In this document: piece after piece, positions 38,310-50,832 of the stretch | Layout: each line of letters opens with the position of its first letter | How positions within the stretch are numbered: position 1 is the stretch's first letter | NCBI GenBank assembly: GCA_019916065.1 | Contig: JAINTL010000057.1 | Coordinates: forward strand, 164,325-228,324 | Length of the DNA stretch: 64,000 bases | Direction of reading: 5' to 3' | From: Vitellaria paradoxa | Lineage: Eukaryota > Streptophyta > Magnoliopsida > Ericales > Sapotaceae | The notes under the pieces: model-generated | Told to the model about the DNA's origin: nothing | What the model saw: the letters and a program-made list of their open reading frames with translations, nothing else | The model's database searches: none | Position numbers and translations under genes: made by a program

Positions 38310-38855
38310 AGTGTGTTTGAAGCTAAGATTTAGTGAGAGAAAATAAAAAGAAAAGGAAAGAAAAGAGAGTAAGGAAACATAAATTTTTATATACGCATCG
38401 TTATTTGAATGAATTCAAAATATATAATAAAATAGAAAACATTCATTAATAAATTAGTTTTTTTGTTTAATTATTTTTAATTTCTTAAAATTCGTGCATT
38501 TTTTTTATCATAAACCAAACAAAAGAAGAAATTTTGAATTTTTATCTATTTCATTTTCTCTTGACAAATCCTTGATCCAAGCATAAGCTTGTAGTGGAAA
38601 GAAAAAGGAAAGAAAAATGGAAGGAAATATAAAATATCAAATAAATATTATTGTTTGAGGAAAATAAAAATATATAAAAATAGAAAAACCTTCATTAATA
38701 AATTAATTTTTTAACTTAATTACTTTTAATTTATCATATCCCACTCATTTTCTTTATCATTTTTCATTAAAAACCCATCAAAAGTAATAATTTTGAATCC
38801 ATCATCTTTTTTCTTTTTTTTTTTTTATTGGATAAATTTTTAATCCAAACACACT
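38310..38855. mobile_element. Dimeric MITE
   Basis: The outer ends AGTGTGTTTGA and CCAAACACACT are inverted. Inside, two similar monomers follow each other (GGAAAGAAAAG...CATTAATAAATTA twice, near 38350-38460 and 38595-38710). The join near 38575-38595 reads like the meeting of two ends. No TSD was fixed. Confidence 0.55.
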
Positions 38856-39740
38856 CTTAAAGTTTTAATTTTTACAAATGTCAATATGTGAGCTGCAAAG
38901 TATGGTTTAATTAGAGAAAGAAAGAAAGAAAAAGCTAAGGAAATAGTCATTTTTTTAGACAAAAGTGAGATGATAATGACATAGACAGTGTAAGAGCTTT
39001 GTTAAGGATAAAATCTTTGCTTCGACATGATATAATATACTTGAACCTTTTTACGAAGGACATCCCTCAACCTTTCTGTTAGAGTCGTGACTTATTTTGA
39101 CTTGCTAGAACACAGAGAAGACTAGTGATGTAGGGGTTTAATCCTGTGGTATGGTACAATCAGTACAATAACTTGCTGGTGAGGTTGTTGGGAGTCACTA
39201 GCAAAAGCTGAGAAGTGTACAGGTGGAAAGGACAGTTGCATTGCTACAAGGAGTTCGCTAGGATGATTGCTAGCGAGGTTGTTAGTTTCGCTGGAAAAGC
39301 ATGAGCTTTGCATTACGATGAGTTATCTCACTTAGAACCTCGTCCCAACAAGCAACATATATAGTTTTATTTATGGCAGGTTTTTGAGTCCATTTTTGTT
39401 AGATTTCTTGTTTTTGTATATTTAGGACGTGCTGTGCATCATAAGTAACTTCAGTTTAAGGTTTTCAAAGGGTAAGATAGAGAGAAAAGTTAATAACAAG
39501 GTGATAGGGTTATCTAAATATTTTTAAGGATCTCTTATTTCTCTTACAATTTTCTCACTCCATTATTAAAGTCTTATATTGAAAATTAGATCTAATCGTA
39601 CCCGTGGACACATGCAAATTGCCGAACTACATAAATCTTGTATTTTTCCATTGTGTGTGTTATTTTTCTTATGTTCATTTGTGTGTTTTCCATTATTCAT
39701 TAAGTTGTTACATGAAGGTGATCCGGTGTTCTACATAACA

Positions 39741-42700
39741 AATTGGTATCAAAGTTTTAACTTGTTTAGAGGAAGATTTTCATCTACAAAGTTCGATGTT
39801 GATAAGTTCAACGGAATGGAGAATTTTGGATTGTTGCAGAGAATGATGAAGGATTTGTTTGGTGCAACAAAGAATGGTGAAAGCATTGGCAATGACAAAA
39901 CTAAAAAAGTAGAAAAAGTATATTGGCTTGAACTTTAGGCAAAGATCATGGTGATGATCAAATTGTGTTTAGATGGTAATGTGTGTAGTACATAATTTAG
40001 GAAGAATCGCTGGTATAGGTATGTAATAAACTCGATACGCGACACATGTCTAAGTTTCTTACAAATGAGCTTTATCTTAAGTGAAAATTATATTGCTTAA
40101 AGATGGAGGAGGGCTCAAACCTAGAACATATCATTAATGCGTTCAATCAAATGATAGGAGATTTGACAATGGTAGAAGTCAAGTTCAAAGATGAGGACTG
40201 GACTTTCATGTTATTACACTCACTACTAGATTCATTGGTGTACAAGAATCTTAACATTAAGTACAGTAAGGAAACTCTTGTATATAAGAGATCACTATGG
40301 CCTTGTTGAAGTTTCAACAGAAGCGAAAACACTGTGATGGGAATTCTTAGGGAGAGGGTCTCGTTATAAAGGATAAGAACGATAATGGAAGGAGTAGATA
40401 GAGAGAATCAAGTGAGAATAAAAATTCTCAATCAGAGTCTAGGAAAAAGAATATTTAATGATTCAACTGAAGCAAGAAAGACCACTTCAAGTGGGATTGT
40501 CTAGTGTGGGACAAAGATAAGGGTAGTAAGAACAAAGACGATCCAAAGTTTGCAAATATTGTGGAGAATGGCTCGAAAGACAGTGACATGCTTTTAGTTT
40601 CATATGGTTCAGATCATCTTGTAGGTTCTTGGGTGCTAGATTTGGTGTGTTCTTTTCATATAACGTCAAACAGGGCATGGTTTGACACCTAGATGGTAGT
40701 GGATTTTGGTTCAGTTTTGATAGGTAACAATACTCCCTGTAAAGTTATTGGGATTGTGAATATCAAAATCTATATGTTTCATAGGGTGGTACGGAGCTTT
40801 TATGATGTAAGACATTCCTGATCTTAGGAAAAATCTTATTTCATTTGGTGCCTTAGATATAAATTGGCTTAGTTTCAAATTTGAGGGAGAGGCAATGAAA
40901 ATTTTGAGAGGGGTGATGGTGATGATGTAGAGTAGAAAGTGTCTGGGAACATCTATAAGTTGGTAGAAAGCATAGTTGTAGGTGAAGTTACTGGAGAAGA
41001 GTCAGAGTTTAACAACACAATTTTATGGTATATACAGCTAGGACATATGGAGAAATGTGGCATGACGAGTTACGCAAGCAGAATTTGCTTAAGGGGGTGA
41101 AAACTTGTAAGCTTGATTTTTACAAGTATTATGTTCTTGGAAAGCAGACTAAGGTGCAGTTTAAGATAGCTACGCACAAGGTATAGGGCTTTCTTAATTA
41201 TGTCCATTTAGATGTTTAAGGGCTAGTGAGAGTTGTATCATGATAGGGACACAATATTTCATCATGTTTATTGATGACTATTACAATAAGGTTTGGGTTT
41301 ACTTCATGCGACATAAGTTAGAGGTGTTTACTAGGTTTAAGGTGTGGAAAAGTGAAGTAAAGAACCAAACTGGAAGGTAAATAAAGTGTTTGAGGATAGA
41401 TAATGGCATTGAGTACAAAGTAGAAGTGGAAACATATCGAGTTATTTGTGAACTATTTGAGCTTAGCTTGATCTTGATTCGTGAAAGTAGAAGTGGAAAC
41501 AAATCGAGTTATTTGTGAACTATTTGAGCTTAGCTTGATCTTGATTCGTGACAAAAACGAGCTCGAATCAAGCTTAATTTGTGACTCGTTTAGATTCGAG
41601 TTTGAACTCAAGCCAAGAAAAGCTTGGCTTAAAAGCTCGTGAGCTGGTTCGATAAAATAATATATATATTTTAATAATTTATTTTTATATTTTTTAAATA
41701 ATATTTTATTATATTTTTATAATATTTTTTATTGTATTCTTAAAGTAAAACGACGTTGTTTAATTTAATCAAACTATTCGCGAGCTGAGCTTAAATTTCA
41801 CTTATTCTTAATCGAGTCGAGCTTGAACTTATATAAAAGTTCTTGAGCTTGGTATAAAAAGTTCGAATTGAGTTTAGTATAAAAAGTTCAAACTGCGCTT
41901 AAACTAGTTAAAGTTTAGCTTGATTCGACTCATTTCCACTCCTAGTATAATGAAACAGAGTTAATGTAAATTTGTGAGTGGTAAGGAATAAAAAGACAAT
42001 TTATAGTATGCAAGACATCGCAGTAGAATAGGTGTGATAGAAAAGATGAACCATGCAATTGCTGAAATGGTAAGATGTCTTAAGTTAAATTCTAGGCTTA
42101 CAAAGAACTACTAGGCAGATGTAATAAATATAGCTTACTTCTTAATTAATAGATCATCAAGGGTAGCATTAGATGGGAAGGTTGCAGAAGAAGTTGGATA
42201 GAGAATGAGGTTGACTATTCTAGGTTGAGAGTCTTTCGTTGTCCCATATATATGTATATTTCTAGTGATGAGCAATCCAAGCTTGATCCAAACTCGCGAC
42301 ATTGTATCTTTTTTAGGTATGAGAAAGGGGTCAAGGATATAAGATATGGGATCTTACGGCAAACAAAATGGTGATTAGCAAGGATGAGATATTTGATAAT
42401 AAATTCATGTTGCAGAGTACTCAGTTACAAGAGGAGTAGAAGCTATAAAGAAATAATTTCAACAATCAAGTGACATAGGTGGAGATAGATAGTCAAGCTA
42501 AGGACGTCTCTACTCAGAGTTTAAAGACTACTAGTTCGGAGGAGCAACTTTCCAGTTCAAGAGAGCAACAACACCAGGGCATAGTTTTAGGGTGGACCAA
42601 ACATACTATCAAACTACTAATTAGGTATGACTTTAGAGATTTTGTTTCTTATACACTTATTACTATTGGCAGGGATCCAGTTACTTTTCAAGAGACTATC

Positions 42701-43310
42701 AGTAGCAAAGAGAAGAGTAAATGGATGAAGATTATGGCGAAAGAGATAGAGTATCTACATATGAGAAGTTGGCGGAGCTTCTAGAGGAAGTATGGGTGAT
42801 AGGGTGCAAATGGGTGTATAAACGCAAGAAAGCAACTTTAGATAAGGAAAGTGAAAGATTCAAGGTTCTCTTGGTAGCAAAGAGTTACTCACAGAGGAAA
42901 GAGATTAACTATGACGAGATTTTCTTCCTAGTAGTCAAACAAATTTCTATCAAGGTGATGTTAGCCTTGATAGCACATTCTGACATGGGTTAGAACAGAT
43001 GGATGTAAGTATGGTGTTTCTTCCTAGTGATATTGAAAAACATCATTTCGCTACAAATTAGGTGCCAGTTAAAGTGCCATTCATTTCGTTACAAATCGGA
43101 TGTATCATGCTAGAACCAAGTATATAGATGTGAAATTTCACAAGATTTGAGAATTGGTGTCTTTAGGTGAACTTGTGCTAGAGAAAGTTCACACTTCTGA
43201 CATATTGACAAAGCCCCTTATCATAGATAAGTTCAAGCAGTACTTCAACTTGATTCATGTCTTCAATTGCTATATTGGAGACGACCCCCAACCTATGGTG
43301 TTCAAGCTAT
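39741..43310 (+). pseudogene. Broken gag-pol of the Ty1/copia element
   Basis: The gag N-terminus reads KFDVDKFNGMENF (about 39790-39830) and further gag is at 40103-40309. The protease region is WVLDLVCSFHIT at about 40630-40665. Integrase remnants lie at about 41040-41420 and resume at about 41950-42120. Reverse transcriptase starts near 42721 (KWVYKRK) and stops near 42993. The last part (about 43080-43250) keeps RNase H-end words such as an HTSD-like segment in shifted frames. Stops are frequent, so it is not functional. Confidence 0.8.
41421..41944. mobile_element. hAT-type element nested in copia integrase
   Basis: The right end CATTTCCACTCCTA is inverse to the left end TAGAAGTGGAAAC. 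GTACAAAG (41413-41420) and GTATAATG (41945-41952) are an imperfect 8-bp TSD (6 of 8). The interior has the same GAGCTTAGCTTGA/GAGCTCGAAT word style as the element at 9888-10348. The first 60-odd bases are tandemly duplicated (41421-41484 and about 41487-41551). Confidence 0.7.
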
Positions 43311-44064
43311 AATTGTCGGTGTTCAATTTCCCAAGCGTATTTGCCAAGGTAGAGATTGTTAGAGTTATGACTCATTTTGACTCACAAGAATACAGAAGGG
43401 TGGCCGATGTGAAGGTCTAACCTCATGGTATAGCGCAACTAATATAGTAGATCGTTGGCATGGTCGGTGGGAGTTGCTGGCAAAAGCTGAAAGGTTTACA
43501 GGTGAAAAAGATAATCGTTGGATGCTCGCTTAGAAAAACAAAGAACACTGCAGTGTTACAAAGAGCTTGCTAGAAAGGTCGTTGGTAGGGTCGCTGGCTT
43601 TGTTTGAAAAAAGCAAAGGCTTTGCATTATAGTAGGTTATCTCATTGGGATGCTTACTGGGAACCTTGTCCCATTAAGCAACATGTCCACTTTTATTTCA
43701 GGCAGGTTTCTAAGTCTAGTTTTGATTGAGTTTCTTGTTCCAATATTTTAAAACATATTGTGTATTAGCACCAAATTAGTTTAGGTTTTCAAAGGCGAGA
43801 GTTAAGATAAAAACTAAGAATAATGTGATAAGGTTGTCTGAGAGTTCTTTAAAGATATCTCATATCTCTTTTGTAATCTTCTTACTCAATTGTTGGAGTT
43901 TTATATTGAAAACCAGACCTTAACATACCCGTAGGTATAGGCAAATTGCCAAACCACGTAACCTTTGTGTTCTTCCATTGTGTGTGTTATTTTTAGTTCC
44001 TTTTTGTGTTGCCATTATATGCTAAGTTGTTGCATGAAGGTAATTCTATATTCAATGCAATATT

Positions 44065-45296
44065 TTTTTATTTTGTTTTTGAACCTTGTATATAATTAGA
44101 AGAGGATTTACCTAAAGAATAATAAAATTACTTTTAATGCCTTCTTGGAGTTATATTTGCCCACAACATATATTTGAATTTTGATTGAGTACTGATGTGT
44201 ATCTTGCATTGTTTTACTTAAATAACATATAACAACATTCGATAGTAGAATTGAGCTTTGCACAATGAACAACATAAAACCCTTTATCATATTAAATATA
44301 TATAAAGCAGAATTTGAGAAATACTGTTGCGCTATGTGACACCTAACTAGATATTATGATTTTGACACGCAACAATTAATTATAATTATCATAAAAATTT
44401 ATATTTATTATATTAGTCTACTACTCTAATTAATCATATAATTCTATTTATTTTATAAGTCTTTCATATAAGAAACTCTGTTTTTTTTATATTAGTTTTT
44501 CATTTAATAATTTTATTTTATTTCTATTCTGATTATGTAAAAAGTATATTTATTTATATTATTTAATTTATAATTATTCCTGATGTTCTAATCTAAGTGG
44601 AATGACTCTCCCACTATTTATTGTATAAATCTAATATTCTACTTAGCTAAAGAATTTTATTTATTTTATAAGTGTTTAATATAAGAAAGTCTATTTTATT
44701 TTTTATTTAGAATGATTTAATAATTCTATTTATCATATGAGTCATTCATTTAATAATTTTATTTTAATTAATCTAAAACTTATTCGTTATATAAGTATTT
44801 AATATGAGAATTATATTAATGATCAAATATATAATGTACGCCGAAACTACTTATTTTCCAAACATAATTATATTGTATATTCATTTATATTATTTAATTT
44901 ATAATTTTTTATGATATTCTAATTTAAGTGGGATATGAATCTTTCAATATATATATATATATATATATAATAATTTTCATGATTTTCTAATCTAAACGGA
45001 TAGGACAATTACTTTCGAATTCTATAAATAGATCCCAAATCTTCTCTCATTTCAGGTTTCGTTGGGACCCTTTATTACAGAAAATTTTTCTTCGAAATTT
45101 CTGCAATTTACTTGGTATGCACCTAAACCTTTACTTTTAAAGTTTCCATGTGTTATTGATATATATATATATATATATATGATTGGTGCCATAATTATAT
45201 GTTTTACATGGTGAGGCCTTTGTTCTTTGTTGGATTAAAATGTAAATTTCTTAAACATGTTTTATGTTTTGTGATGAAAACTTAGAAAATCAGAAT
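44065..45296. other. AT-rich intergenic DNA
   Basis: 44340-44990 is built from diverged repeats of AATTCTATTTATTTTATAAG-like words and ends in a TA tract (44947-44968). A promoter-like TATAAATA lies at 45022-45029. A second TA tract is at 45160-45180. No coding sequence is seen. Confidence 0.5.
45022..45029 (+). promoter_or_regulatory. TATA-box-like site
   Basis: TATAAATA followed by a C/T-rich stretch and, about 90 bp on, a donor-like TTGGTATGC. It looks like a promoter and short first exon of an unknown, possibly non-coding, transcript. No ORF supports a protein. Confidence 0.25.
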
Positions 45297-45312
45297 ATTT
45301 GCTTTCCTTCTT

Positions 45313-45581
45313 CTGGTACGTGGAAGCCCATAGCTGCTACCCCGTAAGGGGTGCGCTCTGGGTGAAACACGCCTCATGACCTTAATCGGCAAAAGACCAC
45401 AAGGAGTAAACCAGCTTAAGCAAGCTCTGGATGACTAGCTTAGCCGAGAAAGCCGTTGAAGATCGCCTCTACATTGGAGGAGAGACCGCCTCCCGAAGGA
45501 ATCGAACTCGAAACCTCATGCAACCCTGAGTCCTACGGCCCTTGACCTTAACCAACCCGACTATCCCTTTCGGGGCGGAAC
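45313..45581 (-). mobile_element. tRNA-derived SINE with 16-bp TSD
   Basis: Read on the minus strand it begins with a tRNA-like A-box region (GTCGGGTTGGTTAAGG) and has a B-box-like word GAGTTCGATTCC about 55 bp later, then a GC-rich body. It is much richer in GC than its surroundings. The repeats ATTTGCTTTCCTTCTT (45297-45312) and ATTTACTTTCCTTCTT (45582-45597) are a 16-bp TSD with one mismatch. The internal promoter and TSD together identify a SINE. Confidence 0.85.
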
Positions 45582-45597
45582 ATTTACTTTCCTTCTT

Positions 45598-46397
45598 GAT
45601 TTGTTAAAAGGTGGATCTGATCAATGTTTGTTTTTGTATATATGGGAAAGCGAGAGTGAGATAGTTATTGGATAAGGTTTATATATAGTTGGGGTGGAAT
45701 TAATGTGTTGTTTGTTTGAATTGTTTTTCTGTTGTCTTGTCATTCTCTGTGATTGATTGTCTATTATTTACTATTTTTTTCTACTTTGGTTATGTATTTC
45801 TTTGTTGCCCAGTTAGGACATAGGGATTAAGATATATATATATATATATATGATATTATCTCAACTGCGAGTTTTTTTTTTTTTTTTTTTGTCGATTATA
45901 CTAGGTATCATTTATTTTTTTAATTTAAAATTTTTTATTTTAATTTTATATTTTAATACAATTTTAGAAGTACAGTTTCGTAACATTATCGTTGAATTTT
46001 TATATTTTAATTAAATAAAAAGAATATAAAATTATTTTTATTATAATTTTGAACTCAAGCTTTGGTTATTAATTTTAAATATCTTTTAATATTTAAATAT
46101 TATTTATTTTTTTATATTTTTAATATATTTATACTTTCGTAAAATTCGTGCGCAAGAGTCTAATCAATAGTACATATATCCAAACTTCCTTGCTAATGTA
46201 ATGCAATAGCTCGAGAGTTTTAAAAAACTCGTACATATATAGATTGTCGATCTTTAACTCTAAACATGAAGAAAATTATTTTATATTTAAAATTTTTACA
46301 GGCCCCGGCTCGAGAGACTCCATATATTCTCCCTCCCCTTCTCGTTCGTTAAAAATGTAGTGTTGTATTTGACATTTCTCAAAATTCGAATAGCTAA
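45598..46397. other. Intergenic DNA without recognisable gene
   Basis: AT-rich, with a TA tract (45832-45850) and a T run (45869-45888). No coding, RNA or transposon signal was identified. Confidence 0.5.
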
Positions 46398-46732
46398 GGT
46401 GACATTTGATTTATTTTTTTATTTTTTTATTTTTTATTTTTATTTTATATTTTAAAAATCTCAAAATAAAGAAACATAAAATATTTTATTTTCGTTATTT
46501 GAAATTTTTCTTATTTTGGATTAAAAACACTTAAAATGACTTTTTGTCATTTTTTATTTTATGTGTAAGCCCATTTTCTATTTTCGAAAATAAATTTTGA
46601 AAACACAAGTAACCAAATACGTTATGAGCTTTTTTCTTATTTTCAAAAGTGTAAAATAGAAAATGAGTTCAAAACAGAAAATAGAAAACAAAAACAGAAA
46701 ATAAAAAATAGAAAAATAAACCAAATGAACCC
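46398..46732. mobile_element. Tourist-like MITE with TAA TSD
   Basis: The left end GGTGACATTTGATTTATTTTT and right end AAATAAACCAAATGAACCC form a near-perfect inverted repeat of about 20 bp. TAA flanks both sides (46395-46397 and 46733-46735). The interior is a partial palindrome of AAAATAGAAAA/TTTTCTATTTT words. Confidence 0.75.
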
Positions 46733-46735
46733 TAA

Positions 46736-47482
46736 TAAACTAAAGTATTCATATATATATATATATATATATGTATGAGTGGTGGTTCCACAAGTTGCTT
46801 ACAACTACCAGAAGACATTTATTCAACAATAATATGTAGAGGAGTTTAATTCGGACCACTGACTTTCCTTTATTCTTGTCATTTTCTAGCTATCACTAAA
46901 GAATATTATTATTTTTTTTTATTTTTTAAATTTATACTCTTGTCAATGTCTTCCACGAGATTGAAAGGTCAAATATAATGAAGCATTTCATCACCAATAA
47001 ATAAATAAATAAATAAAATAAAATAAAATAAAATAAAAAATTTATACTTGTCAATATGTTTCAATAGAGAAAGCCAAATGCAGCCCTCTAATCATATCAT
47101 CACTTTCAAAATTCGAATTGATTATTTATAAAAATGTCACTCTATTGGAATAATTCATCAAAAAGAGTTAAGAGAATGATGTGTCCTTTATATTTCTGAA
47201 ATTAAAATGTATTTAAATAATTGTTTTCAACTAAAATGATAAATCCACAATAATTCATATGCACGGTTTTAATAAATTTTTCTGAACAAACCAGTAGAAG
47301 TTGAGGGTTCAATGCCTAAATGTTGGAGGTATACCCATTTTTGGTTTGTATGTAAGTGAGTTTGTTGAATGCATGTAAATTCCATCTACCCTCACCCTCC
47401 TACAATGGTTAGTTACAGTCATACAAGTGCTAAAAGCAGATTAATTAATGTCTCACATCAGGAAGTCCATGAGAAGATTATA

Positions 47483-47516
<34 letters not shown>

Positions 47517-49189
47517 GTCTCTTCAATTTCTAGGTTTGGTTTCTTACAATATTTGCTTCTTTCTTTGAAGCCCTTCTCACAAGCAGCAGATGATAGCAGT
47601 CCTGCCTGAGCAGGCATTTGGTGTGTGTGTCAGCCTTGCCAGTATTGATCAGTAATATTATAATATGTATATTAGTATCTGTATGCTTATATGTAACTTG
47701 ATGGTTGTGTTTGATTTATGATTTCCGTAATTTTTTTTTATTTTCTTTTCTTTTTTTTTCTTTTTATACTTATTGACTTTACTATGGTTTTAGAACTAAT
47801 TAAGCTAGCAGTAGCTGGCCAAAAACTAATAAGAACTAAACAAAAGGTATGGGTTGGTTCGAGTATACTTGTAACCATTAAATTTGAGTAAGGTTATAAA
47901 TAACTCAACTTCTAACGAATTGAACACTATTCAAAGTTTGACTAATACTTACTTAATTATGTTCTTTTATTCAAAGTTAGGCTGCTTATAAAGTGAATGA
48001 ATTCGAGCTGAGTTTTACGTCAGACTTGAGTGGTTGATGATCAATTCGTCATTGATAATATTTTTTATTGGAGTTTTTTTTTTTTAATTAATTAAGTTTT
48101 TGAAAATGACAATAAATAATTTTATCATTATTTATATATGTTACATATATTAACAAAGGAATATTGTATCTACGTGTAATTACTAACTTATAAAGATATA
48201 GTATATAAATTTAAAATATTAGTGTGACATGATAATAATTAATTACTAATATAAAAATAGTTCAGATAAAAATTTAGTAATTGCAATATTATAACTTTTG
48301 GAATGAATAACACACTATATCACTATATAAATGCAAAATATTTAATTAATATATTTATATGTGTGCTGGTTAAAAATCTACTCCGTGTGTGCTCGCTACT
48401 CTACCTAATTCCTTCTCTCGAATTGAGTAACCTTTCTTTTTTTGATGGAGTTGGACTGAGTGACTGCGAGCAAAGAAAATATCAAAGAAAGAGATCAGGA
48501 AGAACTTAGAGCTTTTCGACGATTTTTTAGAAGAAAACGAGAGAGCGTTTGTAGAGAGAGAATTTAGGTGGTTAGTAGAGGGAGTGTTTTTCTTATTGAT
48601 ATATCAACTATATATAGATAGGAAAAAGTGAGAGTTAATGCAATACAAATTTGACTGTAATACTCTATTAATTGCACTAACCTCCCCATTCTCCTAGTCA
48701 TCACAATGACTATATAGGTGCATTTAATACACATGAAATATGTTTGTGGTAGATGATATTTGACAAATTTGAAAAGAATAATTATCACATCATATCTCTA
48801 TAGTTACGATAATGAAGCACCTAGTTAAATTGTTCCTGTGTAGTTGGAATGGAACTTGACTCATATTTCTTCAATTTGGATGGAAGCTTGTGAGTCGGAA
48901 AAGTGCTGATGAGGTTGAGAATGGAATTAATAAGGTTGAAAAAATTACTACTGAATCTGTGATCAGAATTGTGCTATGTATAAAATTTATTTTCTGTACC
49001 AACAAAGTGTATATAATTATATTATTTAATTAAATATAAATTAAATATCAAACGATTTTGAGTCACACTATTTAGATTTGTAAACAAACCTAATTATTAT
49101 TGCAAATGGTTTCCACATTGAATGAAGTATTGAATATTCATTAATTTATTCATCTACTGTATGGTTTGATAAATCTTTTGAGTTATGTT
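46736..49189. other. AT-rich intergenic DNA
   Basis: TA tracts occur near 46750-46772 and 47484-47505, and TAAA/AATAAA runs near 47000-47040. The short ORFs near 48303-48788 have no recognisable domain. No RNA gene was identified. Confidence 0.5.
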
Positions 49190-49440
49190 TAGTTGGGAGG
49201 ATTGAATGATATAGAATAAATATATAATACCATATGTAATATGTGATATTATGTGAGATTAGATATAATGTAGAATTATTTTATATGCGAGATTTTTTTT
49301 TAAATTTTTGATTGATGAGATAAAAAATTTGATAAGAGACATGATTTAATAAAAGACTTGATAAGAAATAATTTTGAACTTTTAGATTTTGGGATAAAAA
49401 TAAAAGAGGTATACTAAAGTACACTTCATGGTAATATATA
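49190..49440. mobile_element. Diverged MITE of the GGATTGGAT family
   Basis: GTTGGGAGGATTGAATGATA, then GATAAGAAATAATTTTGAAC and TTTTAGATTTTGGGAT, match the order of words in the segments at 14865-15100 and 50502-50832. The ends are not fixed. Confidence 0.45.
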
Positions 49441-49446
49441 TACTTA

Positions 49447-49583
49447 GGGTGTGTTTGGAGTTATAAAAAATAAGATAAAGTGAAATAAAATGAGATAAAT
49501 TGTGAATTCGTAATTCATGCAATAAGATAAAAAGTAAATAAAATTTAAAGATTATCAGAGATTTATAATAACCAAATGAAGCC
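49447..49583. mobile_element. Short Tourist-like MITE with TTA TSD
   Basis: The ends GGGTGTGTTTGGAGTTAT and ATAACCAAATGAAGCC are inverted. TTA flanks both sides (49444-49446 and 49584-49586). The interior AATGAGATAAATTGTGAATT is shared with the element at 7873-8040. Confidence 0.75.
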
Positions 49584-50501
49584 TTAATTTAGGAATATAA
49601 TTAAATAATTTATTTCGTATATGTAATTATACAAATTAAACACAATATTAAAGTTAAACAGATGAATGATCAAACTCCATCTCCATTTCTGATTCACAAT
49701 TTATCTCCCGTAAAAACAACATAATCTTGAAGTACTAATTATGAGGAGACCTCAATTTTCAATTAGGAAGGATACCATAGACTTTTTCAATCCAAACACG
49801 ACTTATTTATTAAACCATCTAATCCAACGAAAAATCAAGCCCAAACCTATTGACGATTTAGGATATGTTTGGTGTGAAATGAAACGTTAAAAATTTTTTA
49901 AAATTTTTAAAAATTATTTATTTTTTTATCTTACTACATAATTTATGAATTCAAAACTTATAAAATTTTATATCACTTTTTATTATTTCAAACACATTCT
50001 TATAAAATCTTAAATTTGGATGGATAGGGTAAATACATACGGTCGAAATCAAGTTAAAAGTAGTCGTACACTAATGATACAAACAAATGTGCTGACTTTC
50101 GCTGAGGTCGGCACCAGGCAAAAAGGCAATAATAAATCTATATATCTATACATTTAATTAGGAACAATCGAGTTTGAAATTGCCATTGGTGGTTTCCTCT
50201 CTTGTTTTGTGCTGAACAGAGTTTTGAATTTAGACTACCGCAGAATGTCACAGAGTGGGATAATTTTTTTTTTTTTTAATTATTGTTGATGATTGATATT
50301 CTCACAGAATAATTCATATTTTATTTAGAATTCTAAATTTCTTTTAAAAAACTCTAAATTTTGAAAAAATTTTAAATTTTTTAATTAAATTTCGTTACGT
50401 GTTACTATTTATATAATTATAAATTTTATTTTTTTTAATTTTTTTAAAACTTCAAACAACTCTTATTATTTTCTCTCTACCAACCATCCTACATTCTTTA
50501 A

Positions 50502-50832
50502 GGGTATGTTTGTTTGAGGGGATTGGATGATGGGGGATAAGTAAACCATGGAATAATATATGAGATTGGATAAAAGATAAGATTAATTTTTTATGTGGGA
50601 TTATTTTTTTGGTGTTTGGTTGGTGGGATATAAAGTGGGATAAAAGATATAATTTGATATGTGATGTAATAGAAAATAATTTTGGACCTTTAAATTTTGG
50701 AGGGAAGCAATCCGGTGAGAGGAGATTAATAATACCCCAACCCCCCTCCTGGGATTACTCATTCCCCAAAACTACTCTCTAACACTCTAATTCACAGGTC
50801 TCACAGATTAACCAAAAAATCAAACAAACACT
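50502..50832. mobile_element. MITE of the GGATTGGAT family
   Basis: The left AGGGTATGTTTGTTTGAGG is paired with right CAAACAAACACTT. The interior TTTTTTATGTGGGATTATTT and GGTGTTTGGTTGGTGGGATA match the segment at 14865-15100. The TSD is not fixed. Confidence 0.55.

Larger units (their letters stand above)
39077..44059 (+). mobile_element. Decayed Ty1/copia retrotransposon
   Basis: The 5' LTR 39077-39740 and the 3' LTR 43357-44059 both start TGTTAGAG and share long blocks at roughly 70% identity by eye. The 5' LTR is followed at once by AATTGGTATCAAAG, a primer-binding site of the common TGGTATCAGAG type. AAGGTAGAGAT (purine-rich) precedes the 3' LTR. Gag, protease, integrase and a fragment of reverse transcriptase are readable in broken frames in the copia order (integrase before RT). 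Most of RT and RNase H is missing after about 42993. No clean TSD. A hAT element is nested in the integrase region. Confidence 0.85.

Noticed and set aside
39077..44059. Clean TSD for the copia element
   Set aside because: CTTTC before the 5' LTR and ATATT after the 3' LTR do not match; the ends are decayed or the element was rearranged.
45313..45581. Functional tRNA gene on the minus strand
   Set aside because: A- and B-box-like words are present, but the segment is too long, lacks a closed cloverleaf, and is flanked by a 16-bp TSD; a SINE explains it.
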